Assembly (NCBI RefSeq): GCF_024227715.1
Contig: NZ_CP100448.1
Coordinates: forward strand, 1,426,001-1,490,000
DNA length: 64,000 bases
Direction of reading: 5' to 3'
DNA from: Halomarina litorea
Lineage (GTDB): Archaea; Halobacteriota; Halobacteria; Halobacteriales; Haloarculaceae
The translations under genes and the position numbers were made by a program. Shown piece by piece: positions 1 to 8,554 of this stretch; the stretch's first letter is position 1; each line of letters begins with the position of its first letter. The notes beneath the pieces are model-generated. The model did no database searches and was not told the DNA's origin. It was given only the letters and a program-made list of their open reading frames with translations.

Positions 1-228
1 AAGTCCTGGGAAGACGCCGCGAAGAACGCCCTCGGCGACGCCGCCTACACCATCGAGGACATCCACGGCATCGAGGTGACGGACATGACCGCCGACGTGG
101 TCGACGGCGACATCGTCCAGTACAAGACCACCTGCCGCATCGCGTTCCCGGTCCACGAACACGCCGAGCCGATGCGCGAGGGCATCGCCTCCCGCGTCAA
201 GAAGAGCGCGTCGAAAGTTCGCCGCTGA
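1..228 (+). CDS. Dodecin family protein (5' end outside window)
   Basis: The frame is open from base 1 to a TGA at 226-228, giving the last 75 residues. The run from SWEDAAKNAL through GIEVTDM to the strand-like stretch before FPV matches dodecin, a small flavin-binding protein that forms hollow dodecamers and stores riboflavin or FMN in haloarchaea. Only the first dozen or so residues should be missing. It is odd that the protein continues about 20 residues past the usual dodecin end with a tail rich in Lys and Arg (KKSASKVRR), unusual in an acidic haloarchaeal proteome. Family assignment is good; whether the tail alters assembly is unknown. Confidence 0.75.
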   Translation, partial: KSWEDAAKNALGDAAYTIEDIHGIEVTDMTADVVDGDIVQYKTTCRIAFPVHEHAEPMREGIASRVKKSASKVRR

Positions 229-310
229 ACGTCGACCGACTGTCTCGTTTTCCGCGTCCGCGGCTCTCCGAAACCCGTCGCTTATTCCCGTCGCTCACCG
301 ATGCCCGACC

Positions 311-565
311 ATGACACCCGAGGAAGTCGAGCGGCTCATCGAGGACGGTATCGCAGACTGCGAGGCGGACGTCTTCCGCCCGCGGAACCCCGACGACGAC
401 ACGCACCTCGCGGCCGTCGTCGTCTCACCCGCCTTCGAGGGGCAGTCGCTCGTCCAGCAACACCAACTCGTCTACGACGCCCTCGGCGACCACATGACCC
501 GCGACATCCACGCGCTGGAACTGAAGACGTTCACGCCGGAGGAGTACGCCGAGCGCGCGGAGTAG
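311..565 (+). CDS. BolA family protein
   Basis: This 84-residue protein has the BolA-like alpha-beta fold: an N-terminal helix (VERLIEDGIADCEADV), a strand with HLAAVVVSPAFEG, and the loop QSLVQQHQLVYDALGDHM typical of the family. It ends in the conserved LELKTFTPEEY. BolA proteins act with monothiol glutaredoxins in iron-sulfur handling or as stress regulators; which applies in haloarchaea is not established. The start was chosen as ATG 311 because the ATG at 301 is in another frame. A TATA-like stretch (cttattcc, about 281-289) lies about 25 bases upstream, fitting a nearly leaderless transcript. It is convergent with the next gene. Confidence 0.85.
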   Translation: MTPEEVERLIEDGIADCEADVFRPRNPDDDTHLAAVVVSPAFEGQSLVQQHQLVYDALGDHMTRDIHALELKTFTPEEYAERAE

Positions 566-718
566 CCGTTCGACGGGCCACCTCGTCGGGCCACTATTCG
601 CGGACGCCCGACACGCGACCACGGCTGTCCGGTCGCATCGCGAACGTGGGTCGCGCGAGGCGAGAAGACGAACGGGGCGGAAGTCCGACGGCCGCGCCGG
701 GGCCGTTCCCGACCTGGA

Positions 719-1816
719 TCAGGCGCCGAGGACCGGGACGTAGGAGTGTCCCGGGAATATCCCGACGAGATAGCAGACGGCGATGAGGAACGACCCGAAG
801 ACGATGGCCGCGGCGGGCGGGTCCCAGTGGGTGTCGCCGTGCGCGTAGAAGATACGCTGGAACAGTTCGCCGAACAGGGCGGCGAGACACCCGAACAGGC
901 CGCCGACGAGGACGGCGAGGAGCAGTCCGCCCGAGACGAGGCCCGTCCCCTCTGCGGTCACCGCGACGGCGGCCGCACTGCTCACCAGCGAGATGTGGTG
1001 GGTGACGGGTATCTGCTCGACGCCGCAGTTCAGGAAGACGAGGCTCGCCGCGCTGATGCCGAACGCGAGGAACGTACTCCCCGTCTGGATGGCGATGAAC
1101 GCCCCGAGGATGCCGACGACGACGCCGATGGTCGCGACGTTCGCCCACTCGTACTGGTGGGGGAGCCACGGTTCGACCATGAACCGGCCCCGCGCCTCGC
1201 CGCCGTCGGCCGTCGGGTCGTCTCGGCGGGTGGCCGCGTCGCCGATGACGCGTCGCTGTTCGCGCGCGAAGGGACTCATGTCGAGGATACTCGCTCCGCG
1301 GACCTTCCCGATGAGCGGGTAGCCGAAGGCGACGCGGGCGATGCCCGCCGACAGCACGACGCCCATCGCGATGGAGTCGTACGGCAGGGCGAACGTCCCC
1401 GAGAGGACGGTCAGCCAGTAGCCGAGGACGCCGAAGACGCCGCCGACCGCCAGCACGTCGGGTTTCGTCCCGAGGGCGAAGGCGATGTTCTTCGCCTCGT
1501 GGTAGTCGAAACCGGTGTCCATGTACCCCCGTCGGGAGGCGTAGGCCGCGGCGGCCACGCCCCCGGCGAAACTGATGGCCGGCGAGAACACCGGCCCGAA
1601 CGCGACGGCGCTGGTGATGCCCGTCGTGCCGACCGCCTCCGGGTCCACGCCGCCCGCCTCCCCGACCGCCCGGGTGGCGACGTTCGCGGCCTCGCCCGCG
1701 ATGACGGCGAACCCGGTGAAGATGAACGCCGGGAGCGCACCGAGTGCCGCGCCGAACGCCCCGCCGGCGAACGCCGCGATGAGCATCTCGAGCGCCCAGA
1801 GGTCCTCCAGCGCCAT
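719..1816 (-). CDS. Polytopic membrane protein next to glycerol kinase
   Basis: This predicted membrane protein of 365 residues has about eight to ten hydrophobic segments rich in Gly and Ala, interrupted by a polar loop (about residues 180-215). I chose ATG 1816 because the longer open frame runs antisense-like into glpK; from 1816 the gene starts one base after the glpK stop, so the two are almost certainly co-transcribed. Haloarchaeal glp loci carry a predicted membrane protein beside glpK, and a role in glycerol entry has been suggested for it. No aquaporin NPA motif is visible, so any transport role is inference. Family membership cannot be named from the sequence alone. Confidence 0.7.
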   Translation of the reverse strand: MALEDLWALEMLIAAFAGGAFGAALGALPAFIFTGFAVIAGEAANVATRAVGEAGGVDPEAVGTTGITSAVAFGPVFSPAISFAGGVAAAAYASRRGYMDTGFDYHEAKNIAFALGTKPDVLAVGGVFGVLGYWLTVLSGTFALPYDSIAMGVVLSAGIARVAFGYPLIGKVRGASILDMSPFAREQRRVIGDAATRRDDPTADGGEARGRFMVEPWLPHQYEWANVATIGVVVGILGAFIAIQTGSTFLAFGISAASLVFLNCGVEQIPVTHHISLVSSAAAVAVTAEGTGLVSGGLLLAVLVGGLFGCLAALFGELFQRIFYAHGDTHWDPPAAAIVFGSFLIAVCYLVGIFPGHSYVPVLGA

Positions 1817-1817
1817 C

Positions 1818-3353
1818 TCACTCCTCCTCCCGCGCCCAGTCCTTCGAGCGCTCGACGGCCTCGCTCCAGCGTCCGTAGCGCCGTTCGAGGTCGGCGTCGG
1901 CGTCGGGCGTGAACTCGCGGTCGACCTGCCAGTTGTCGCGGAGTTCGTCGACCGTCTCCCAGTAGCCGACGGCGAGGCCGGCGGCGTACGCGGCACCGAG
2001 CGCCGTCGTCTCGTCGACGACGGGCCGGACGATGTCGGTGCCGACGATGTCCGCCTGCAACTGACAGAGGAAGTTGTTCTTGACCGCGCCGCCGTCGACC
2101 CGGAGGCTGGTGAGTTCGATGCCGCTGTCGTCGCGCATCGCCTCGGCCACGTCACGCGTCTGGAAGGCGATGGCTTCCAGGGTGGCCCGGACGAGGTGGC
2201 CCTTGCGCGTCCCCCGGGTCAGGCCGACGACGGTCCCGCGTGCGCGCTGGTCCCAGTGGGGCGCGCCGAGACCGGTGAACGCCGGGACGAAGTAGACGCC
2301 GTCGGTGGAGTCCACCCCGCGTGCGAGGTTCTCCGTCTCGGCGGCGTTCCCGATGAGGTCGATGTCCTCCAGCCACTCGATCGCGGCCCCGGTGATGAAG
2401 ATGGACCCCTCCAGCGCGTACTGGACGGGTTCGCCCGAGCGCTGGAAGCCGACCGTCGTCAACAGCCCGTGGTCGCTCTCGACGGCCTCGTTACCCGTGT
2501 TGAGCAGGAAGAACGAGCCCGTCCCGTAGGTGTTCTTCGCGTCGCCGGCGTCGAAACACGTCTGGCCGAACAGCGCGGCCTGCTGGTCGCCGAGCGCTCC
2601 CGCGACGGGAACCCTCTCCCCGAGGAACCCCTCGGGGTCGGTGTAGCCGTAGTAGTCCGCGTCGCTCGACGGGCGGACCTCGGGGAGACAGGCGCGGGGC
2701 ACGTCGAACTCCTCGAGGAGGTCGTCGTCCCACGACATGTCGTGGATGTCGAACAGCATCGTCCGCGAGGCGTTCGTGACGTCGGTGATGTGGTTGCCCG
2801 TCAGGTTGTAGGTCAGCCACGAGTCGATGGTGCCGAAGAGCACCTCGCCCTCCTCGGCGCGCTCCCGGACGTCCGCCGGGCGCGCCCGCTGGAGTTTGAT
2901 GGGGTCGGCGTTGTCCAGCAGCCACTCGGCCTTCGTCGCCGAGAAGTAGGCGTCCGGCTGGAGGCCCGTCTTCGCGCGCACCTCCTCGTCTTTCCCCTCC
3001 GCCTGCAGCCGCTCGATGCGGTCGGTCGTCCGTCGGTCCTGCCAGACGATGGCGTTGTGGACCGGACGACCCGTGTCGGCGTCCCAGAGCAGGGTGGTCT
3101 CGCGCTGGTTGGTGATGCCGATGGCCGCGAGCTGGGAGGGGCCGATATCGGCCTTCGAGAGGCCCCGCTGGATGACCTCGGTGGTGTTCTCCCAGATTTC
3201 GGCCGGGTCGTGTTCGACCCAGCCGGGTTCGGGGTAGATCTGTTCGTGGGTCTCGTAGGCGTTGGCGACCACGCGACCGCCGTGGTCGAACACCATGAAC
3301 CGCGTCCCGGTCGTTCCCTGGTCGACCGCTCCGACGTACGTGTCTTCTGACAT
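1818..3353 (-). CDS. glpK: Glycerol kinase
   Basis: This 511-residue FGGY-family kinase converts glycerol and ATP to sn-glycerol 3-phosphate, the entry step for glycerol, a major carbon source for haloarchaea. The phosphate-binding start AVDQGTTGTRF (about 9-19), NQRETTLLWD, the FGGY signature region GTGSFFLLNTG and the C-terminal GGAVKNNFLCQLQAD are all present. Length matches the family (about 500-510). The downstream membrane protein follows within two bases. The upstream gap of 133 bases contains an AT-poor promoter region with a cttaac box near 3430. No G3P dehydrogenase genes are in the window, so the pathway must continue elsewhere. Confidence 0.96.
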   Translation of the reverse strand: MSEDTYVGAVDQGTTGTRFMVFDHGGRVVANAYETHEQIYPEPGWVEHDPAEIWENTTEVIQRGLSKADIGPSQLAAIGITNQRETTLLWDADTGRPVHNAIVWQDRRTTDRIERLQAEGKDEEVRAKTGLQPDAYFSATKAEWLLDNADPIKLQRARPADVRERAEEGEVLFGTIDSWLTYNLTGNHITDVTNASRTMLFDIHDMSWDDDLLEEFDVPRACLPEVRPSSDADYYGYTDPEGFLGERVPVAGALGDQQAALFGQTCFDAGDAKNTYGTGSFFLLNTGNEAVESDHGLLTTVGFQRSGEPVQYALEGSIFITGAAIEWLEDIDLIGNAAETENLARGVDSTDGVYFVPAFTGLGAPHWDQRARGTVVGLTRGTRKGHLVRATLEAIAFQTRDVAEAMRDDSGIELTSLRVDGGAVKNNFLCQLQADIVGTDIVRPVVDETTALGAAYAAGLAVGYWETVDELRDNWQVDREFTPDADADLERRYGRWSEAVERSKDWAREEE

Positions 3354-3486
3354 ATGTGCACCTCGCTCCGTCCGGTGGCGGTCACTGGGCCGCCGCCGTG
3401 GAACGTCTGAACAACCATGAGGGAACTGTTAAGCGTTTTCACGCCCTCGGGTCGAAGACAGTATTCAGCTGGGACTGGTTAGTGGT

Positions 3487-4110
3487 CTACTCGCTCGTGC
3501 CGACGCGGATGACCTGGATGAGCGAGTGGACCGGGACGCCCTCCACCTCGTCGACGCCGCGCTTGTCCACGAGGACGACGCAAGCGACGGGGTTGCCGCC
3601 GTGTTCGCGGACGGCCCGGACCGTCTCCGCGAGGGTGGTTCCGCTGGTGACGGTGTCGTCCACGACGTAGCAGTCGCGTCCCTCGATGGGCGCGAAGTTC
3701 CGCGAGAAGCTCCCGCCCCGGTCGTCGAGTTCGCCCTCCTCCCACTGGTGTTTCGCGGGCGTGTACGTCGCGAGGTCCGTCGCCAGTTCGCGCCCCACCG
3801 TCGTCGCGAGGGGGACGCCGGCCTTCTCGATGCCGACGGTGACGTCCACCTCGCCGTTGGCATCGCGCAGGAGGTCGGCCATCGCCTTGCCGACGTGTTC
3901 GAGGCGGTCGCCGCCGCTCCCGACGGCCGACCAGTCGACGTGGATGTCGTCCGGTTCGCTCGCCGTCCGGGTGGTCGTCGTGTTCCCGCGCTCGACGAGC
4001 CAGCGGGCCGTCTCCCGGGAGACGTTCAGTTCGTCGGCTATCTCGCCCTTCGACAGGCCGCGCTCTGCCAGTGCCGATGCGTTCTCGATGAGGTCGTCGA
4101 CGTTCTTCAT
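3487..4110 (-). CDS. gfcR: GfcR-type regulator (PRTase-like)
   Basis: This 207-residue protein joins an N-terminal helix-turn-helix (GLSKGEIADELNVSRETARW, about 20-39) to a type I phosphoribosyltransferase domain with the PRPP loop VVDDTVTSGTT (about 148-158). This is the architecture of GfcR, annotated earlier as an orotate phosphoribosyltransferase homologue. In Haloferax volcanii it activates glucose and fructose degradation genes of the semi-phosphorylative Entner-Doudoroff route. ATG 4110 overlaps the stop of the upstream glucose dehydrogenase gene (ATGA, 4107-4110), so both lie on one message and are probably translationally coupled. A longer in-frame extension reads back through gdh and was rejected. 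The ligand is presumably a pathway sugar phosphate. Confidence 0.92.
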   Translation of the reverse strand: MKNVDDLIENASALAERGLSKGEIADELNVSRETARWLVERGNTTTTRTASEPDDIHVDWSAVGSGGDRLEHVGKAMADLLRDANGEVDVTVGIEKAGVPLATTVGRELATDLATYTPAKHQWEEGELDDRGGSFSRNFAPIEGRDCYVVDDTVTSGTTLAETVRAVREHGGNPVACVVLVDKRGVDEVEGVPVHSLIQVIRVGTSE

Positions 4111-5180
4111 ATAGTGCTGAATTCGACCGCCGTCTTGATAGTACGTTCGTCGCCGTCCGCGAAGGCCCCCCCCGCCTCCTCGGGGGCGACCACGTCCGTC
4201 AGGACGGCCTCCGGGACCCACTCCGGGAGGCCCTGCAGGGTCTCGACGGCCGTCTCGAAGTGCCCGCGCCCGGAGTTGACCGTCCCGACCAGCGCCCGGT
4301 TCCCGAGGACGAGGTCGCGGTGGAACTGCCCGCCGTCGACCTCGAAGGTCCACGGTTCGGGGACGCCGACCAGCGCGCCGACCCCGCCCGGCGCGAGGGC
4401 CGACACCGTCTCGACGGCGTGCCGGGCGTAGCCCGTCGCCTCGTAGACGAGGTCCATCGGTTCGTACCGGTCGGGGATGTCGGGGACCGGCGTCGTCCGC
4501 GAGTCGACGTACGTCGCGCCCAGTCGCTCGATGAAGTCGATGGTCGGGTCGGGCCGGTCGCGCCGCCCCAGACAGTAGGCCCGTTCGACGTCGTCGCGTC
4601 CGACGAGCATCGCGAGGGTGAGCAGGCCGAGCGATCCGTTGCCGAGGACGAGCGTCCGTTCGGGAGTCCACTCGAAGGCCGACCGCGAGGCGAAGGCGTG
4701 TTCGAGTGCCTTCTCACTCACGCTGAGCGGTTCGACGAGCAACCCCCACTCGGCGAGGTGGCGGGGCACCGGCACGAGGTACTCGGCGGGGCTGGTGACG
4801 TAGTCGGCCATGAAGCCGTCGGCGCCGTCGATGCCGCGTTCGACGTACATCCCCTCCGGTGCCATGTCGGGTTCGCCCCGCTCGAAGAACTCGTTCGTGC
4901 CCCCCGCCGGGGGCCGCCTGACCGTCGGCGCGACCACCTGCCCTTCCCGCAGATCGGTCCCGTTCGGGTCCTCGACGACGCCCACCGCCTCGTGGCCGAG
5001 GACGATGGCGTCCGCCCCTTCGGGGAGCGACCCGTGGTTCCCGGCGACGACCTCGTGGTCCGTCCCGTCGATACCCACCCGGAGAACCCGGACGAGGGCC
5101 TCGCCCGCCGCCGGTTCCGGGCGCGGTCGCTCGACGAGTTCCGGCGGCGTTCCGTCCCCCCGCGCGACGAGTGCTTGCAT
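4107..5180 (-). CDS. gdh: Glucose 1-dehydrogenase (NADP-type MDR)
   Basis: This 357-residue zinc-dependent medium-chain dehydrogenase oxidises glucose to gluconolactone, the first step of the haloarchaeal semi-phosphorylative Entner-Doudoroff pathway. Residues D38, H63 and E150 match in number the zinc ligands described for the Haloferax mediterranei enzyme, which is also 357 residues long. The nucleotide-binding loop is VLGNGSLGLL, followed by GRRDRP after the second strand, a basic patch suggesting NADP. It is followed by gfcR with an ATGA overlap and is divergent from the aldolase gene. The shared intergenic region (5181-5276) carries AT boxes and a weak TrmB-like site. Confidence 0.95.
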   Translation of the reverse strand: MQALVARGDGTPPELVERPRPEPAAGEALVRVLRVGIDGTDHEVVAGNHGSLPEGADAIVLGHEAVGVVEDPNGTDLREGQVVAPTVRRPPAGGTNEFFERGEPDMAPEGMYVERGIDGADGFMADYVTSPAEYLVPVPRHLAEWGLLVEPLSVSEKALEHAFASRSAFEWTPERTLVLGNGSLGLLTLAMLVGRDDVERAYCLGRRDRPDPTIDFIERLGATYVDSRTTPVPDIPDRYEPMDLVYEATGYARHAVETVSALAPGGVGALVGVPEPWTFEVDGGQFHRDLVLGNRALVGTVNSGRGHFETAVETLQGLPEWVPEAVLTDVVAPEEAGGAFADGDERTIKTAVEFSTI

Positions 5181-5201
5181 GACTGTGTCTCCCTTGATGG
5201 A

Positions 5202-5230
5202 AATACTTATTCTATACCGAGTTAAAACTT
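5202..5230. promoter_or_regulatory. Divergent gdh/kdgA promoter with weak TrmB-like site
   Basis: The 96-base divergent gap contains aatacttatt (5202-5211), about 22-31 bases before the gdh ATG on the minus strand, and ttaaaactt (5222-5230) on the plus strand toward kdgA. Between them 5208-5223 reads TATT-N7-GAGTT, which differs at two positions from the published TrmB consensus TACT-N7/8-GAGTA. With two mismatches this is only suggestive; GfcR could equally act here, and I do not know its operator well enough to score it. Confidence 0.35.
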
Positions 5231-5276
5231 CCGTAGCGGGCGACGGACTTTCACGCCCGCGCTCCTGTCATCCACC

Positions 5277-6188
5277 ATGCCATCGAACGCGCCACCACCG
5301 GGAGCGGACGACCCTCTCGACCTGCACGGCGTCGTCCCGCCGACGGTAACGGCCTTCCACGCGGACGAATCGCTCGACGCCGAGACGACCGCCGCTCACG
5401 CCCGGTTCGTCGTGGACCGCGGCGCCCACGGGGTGTTCCCCCTGGGGACCAACGGCGAGTTCGCCCTCCTCACGGCCGAGGAACGCGCGCGGGTCGTCGG
5501 GGCCGTCGCGGACGAGGTGTCAGAGGTGCCCGTCATCGCGGGCGTCGGCGCGCCGAGCACCCACGAGACGGTCGAACACGCCCGACGCGCCGCGGACGCT
5601 GGCACGGACGGCCTCGTCGTCGTCACGCCGTTCTACTACCCGCTGGACGACGCGGGCGCGGTCGAACACTACCGCCGGGTCGCGGGGAGCGTGGACCTCC
5701 CGGTGTACGTCTACCACATCCCGTCCAAGACGGGCAACCACCTCTCGCTGGACGCGATGCGCGACATCGCCGCCATCGACGGCGTGGCGGGGTTGAAGGA
5801 CTCCAGCAAGGACGTCCCGTGGCTGGGACAGGCGGTCGCCGACTGCGAGGGCCTGACCTTCCTCTCGGGGTCGGACTCGTTGCTCGTCCCCGGACTCGAC
5901 CTCGGCTGTTCGGGGGTGATCAGCGCCGTCGCCAACGCCTTCCCGGAACTCGTCGTCGACCTCTACGAGGCGTACGACGCGGGCGACGAGCACCGCGCCC
6001 GCGCCCTCCAGCGCGAGGTGTACGCCGTCCGTCGCGCGCTCAAGCGCGGCCCGTACATGGCCGGCGTCAAGGCCGCCCTCTCGCTTCGCGGGTTCGACGC
6101 CGGCCCCCTCAGGAGCCCCCTCCGCGGGATGGACGACGCGGACAGGAACGACCTCGAATCGGACCTGCGGGACCGCGACCTGCTCTGA
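5277..6188 (+). CDS. kdgA: 2-dehydro-3-deoxy-(phospho)gluconate aldolase (DapA family)
   Basis: This 303-residue class I aldolase of the DHDPS/NAL family has the phosphate or carboxylate loop GTNGE (57-61), Tyr146 in YVYHIP and the Schiff-base Lys174 in GLKDSS. The GTNGE rather than GTTGE loop is typical of KDG/KDPG aldolases. The neighbours (glucose dehydrogenase, gluconate dehydratase, KDG kinase) make 2-keto-3-deoxy-6-phosphogluconate cleavage to pyruvate and glyceraldehyde 3-phosphate the likely reaction. ATG 5277 is used; the first 12 residues are Pro-rich and poorly conserved, so a slightly later start is possible. Dihydrodipicolinate synthase is the main alternative and is made unlikely by context. 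Confidence 0.88.
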   Translation: MPSNAPPPGADDPLDLHGVVPPTVTAFHADESLDAETTAAHARFVVDRGAHGVFPLGTNGEFALLTAEERARVVGAVADEVSEVPVIAGVGAPSTHETVEHARRAADAGTDGLVVVTPFYYPLDDAGAVEHYRRVAGSVDLPVYVYHIPSKTGNHLSLDAMRDIAAIDGVAGLKDSSKDVPWLGQAVADCEGLTFLSGSDSLLVPGLDLGCSGVISAVANAFPELVVDLYEAYDAGDEHRARALQREVYAVRRALKRGPYMAGVKAALSLRGFDAGPLRSPLRGMDDADRNDLESDLRDRDLL

Positions 6189-6200
6189 CCCCGAGGCGGC

Positions 6201-7322
6201 TCAGTCCTCGCCTCGCTCGCCCGCTCGTTTCTCCGCGCCGGTCGTCGGTGGTTCGTAGACGTACAGCAGGTCGTCGTGGACGACGTAGTAGGCGTCGCCG
6301 TCGGGGTCCTCCACGACGCCGCTGTCGGTGTCGATGGCGAAGTCCACGAGGTCGGCGAGCGAGTCGGCCTCCGCCCGCGGCCGGTCGAGCACCGTCTCGG
6401 GCAGGCGGATGCGAGTGATCCACTCGTCGAACTCCGCCCGGTCGCCCGCGTAGCCCAGTCGCTCCCGCTCCTCCGCGGACAGCCCGAACTCGTCGTCGCG
6501 CGCCGTGACCGCGACGGTACCGAGCAGGAGCAGCGAGGCGAGGAGGAATGCGGGGCCACCGAAGCGCTCCACGGGACCCGGTTCGTTCGGGACGACGACG
6601 GTGCGCTCGTCGGCGAAGCGCTCGCTCGCCGACCCGTTCCCCGCGATACGGTAGGCCGTTCCCAGTTCCAGCGGGAGGTCCCGGACGACGGTCCGATCGA
6701 CCTGCTCGCCGTTGACCGTCCCCTCCACGTCGATGCGCGCGCGGACGACGGCCTCCACCTGCCCGACGGTCCCACCGAGGTCCTCGGTGATGAGTTCGGT
6801 CCGGTTCTGCGCGGCGCTGACGTTCACGGAGAACGGGACGGCGACGCGCTCGCCCGGCGAGAGGCCCGCGACCTGCGTCCCGCCCAGTGGCTCCGTGCGC
6901 CGCCAGTACACCGTCGTGTTCCCGCCGCGTTCGCGGTCGACGGACTGGAGGACGAGGACCGTCCGCACGTCCGCCGAGAGGCTCCCGGAGTCGCTGGCCC
7001 CGTAGGTGTACGCGAAACTCCCGTTCAGCACCGGCGCGATGGCCGTGAAGTACGCCGACTGGTTGTGGAGCGTCGTCCCCACCTCGTACAATCGGTTCGG
7101 CTCGGTAACCGTCGCGTGGTGGTCGAAGGCCGTCCGCTCGGTCCACGTGCTCTCCACCAGCGTCTCCTCGTGCGTGCCGGGGGTCGCGTACCCGGTGTAC
7201 GTCAGCCACCCCCCCAGTAACCCGAGGACGACGAGCGCCACGACGACCACCGGCAGGTACGCCTCGACGTACCGCTGCGCCCGCAGTGTCCAGTCCGACA
7301 TGTCTGTTCGACTGTTCGTCAT
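6201..7322 (-). CDS. DUF5305 membrane protein
   Basis: This 373-residue protein has an N-terminal transmembrane segment (about 22-42, VVVVALVVLGLLGGW), a large extracytoplasmic beta-rich region with many Asn-X-Ser/Thr sequons, a second membrane helix near 280-300, and an acidic cytoplasmic tail. This is the DUF5305 layout, repeatedly found with SipW-like signal peptidases in haloarchaea. ATG 7322 was chosen because it lies 26 bases after the signal-peptidase stop; ATG 7301 (MSDWTL) is an alternative. It is the last gene of a three-gene minus-strand unit (secreted protein, peptidase, DUF5305). Its function is unknown; an accessory or chaperone role in fibre export is inference. Confidence 0.75.
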   Translation of the reverse strand: MTNSRTDMSDWTLRAQRYVEAYLPVVVVALVVLGLLGGWLTYTGYATPGTHEETLVESTWTERTAFDHHATVTEPNRLYEVGTTLHNQSAYFTAIAPVLNGSFAYTYGASDSGSLSADVRTVLVLQSVDRERGGNTTVYWRRTEPLGGTQVAGLSPGERVAVPFSVNVSAAQNRTELITEDLGGTVGQVEAVVRARIDVEGTVNGEQVDRTVVRDLPLELGTAYRIAGNGSASERFADERTVVVPNEPGPVERFGGPAFLLASLLLLGTVAVTARDDEFGLSAEERERLGYAGDRAEFDEWITRIRLPETVLDRPRAEADSLADLVDFAIDTDSGVVEDPDGDAYYVVHDDLLYVYEPPTTGAEKRAGERGED

Positions 7323-7348
7323 AGCGAGGTTAGTTAATGGCCGATTTC

Positions 7349-8518
7349 TCAGCCGAGCAACCTGTCGAGGCGGCGCGAGAACTTCGACAGCGTGGACCCC
7401 GTCTCGCGCGAGCGCTCGCGCACGCGACCCGACGGGGCAAACGGGAGCGTCAGCGCGAGGAACGCGCCCGCGAGTAGCGCGTCGATGACGACGATCGGTG
7501 CCCACGGGTGAAATTCGTAGAGGGCGTCGATGACGCCGCCCGGCAGGACGGCGAGGTAGCGGTGTTCGACCACGTACCGACGGTAGTAGCCCGTCTCGTC
7601 GGGCGCGGAGAGCGTCACGTCCGTCGTCGTCTCCTCGCCGCCCGCGAGGTGGAGTCGCTGGTCGGAGACGGCGACGCCCTCGCTGGCCGGTTCGACGTAC
7701 ACCTGCGCCGGGAGGAGGCCGCCGTTGCCGACGACGTACTCGTGGGTCTTCGACTCACCAACGGGGATGACGTCCGGGCGCTCGGACTCGAACTCCGCGC
7801 TCACGACGCCGTACTCCTGCGTCCCGCCGGGAGCGACCATCGCGGTGGTCGCCCCGACGACGATGAGGAGGGCGAACCCGACGAGGACGAGGCGCATCGG
7901 GACGCCCGTGTCGCGTTTCGTAGAGCGTGTGCGCCGTCTCACGGAGCCTTCGCGGTACCAGTCGACGACGTAGAACAGCCCCGCGAACGCGAAGAGGAGG
8001 TAGCCCAGTCCCTGCGCCCCGAGGAGCGAACGGGTGCCGAACAGGGAGGCGAGGGAGGTCTGGACCGTGGTGAGGACGCCCCGGATGCCCTCAACTGCGG
8101 TGCCGAGGTGCGGGATGACGACGACCTGTCCGTTTATCTGGAGAGCTTTGGCGACGATTTGGGCGTCCTTGACTGGTGGTTCGCTTTCCCCGTCTTGGTC
8201 AGTAAACGGGTTGGCGTCGCCCTGAGTGATATACCCCCTGGGTGTATCTCTCACGATTCTGTGGGTCACCAAACCGCCGTCGTGCAACTCTTCAGCGTCG
8301 TATGTAATTACGTCACCTGCCTCGGGGCTTCCCGCGAGAGCTATCGGTGCGGCAATGAATCCATCACCTTGATTCAACGTGGGTTCCATACTACCCGACT
8401 CGACAAATCCGATCAGGAACAGTTGTCCTGACGCCTGCACGAGAAGTAAGACTACGAGGAGTATTGCCACTCCTCCGACAGACTTGGACAAGAAATGAGG
8501 TAGTATCCGATCGCTCAT
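7349..8518 (-). CDS. SipW-like ER-type signal peptidase I
   Basis: This 389-residue membrane protease has an N-terminal helix (15-38) and a catalytic domain with Ser43 in SGSMEPTL, His86 in VTHRIV and Asp101 in TQGDAN. The Ser-His-Asp arrangement is that of archaeal and eukaryotic signal peptidases and of Bacillus SipW, not the bacterial Ser-Lys type. A membrane helix near 168-186, another near 210-230, a beta-rich extracytoplasmic domain (about 235-335) and a last helix near 345-365 follow, making it about twice the usual size. It lies between a short secreted protein and DUF5305, so it is probably a dedicated processing enzyme. The 5' half has lower GC than its surroundings. Confidence 0.88.
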   Translation of the reverse strand: MSDRILPHFLSKSVGGVAILLVVLLLVQASGQLFLIGFVESGSMEPTLNQGDGFIAAPIALAGSPEAGDVITYDAEELHDGGLVTHRIVRDTPRGYITQGDANPFTDQDGESEPPVKDAQIVAKALQINGQVVVIPHLGTAVEGIRGVLTTVQTSLASLFGTRSLLGAQGLGYLLFAFAGLFYVVDWYREGSVRRRTRSTKRDTGVPMRLVLVGFALLIVVGATTAMVAPGGTQEYGVVSAEFESERPDVIPVGESKTHEYVVGNGGLLPAQVYVEPASEGVAVSDQRLHLAGGEETTTDVTLSAPDETGYYRRYVVEHRYLAVLPGGVIDALYEFHPWAPIVVIDALLAGAFLALTLPFAPSGRVRERSRETGSTLSKFSRRLDRLLG

Positions 8519-8554
8519 CGAATGATAAACAAGTTGTTCTTGAGTGGGATACGA

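Noticed and set aside
746-1912. Long plus-strand open frame opposite the glpK-linked membrane protein
   Set aside because: High-GC shadow with Arg/Asp-rich composition and no domain; the minus-strand genes have clear families. The same applies to the long frame 1575-3350 opposite glpK.
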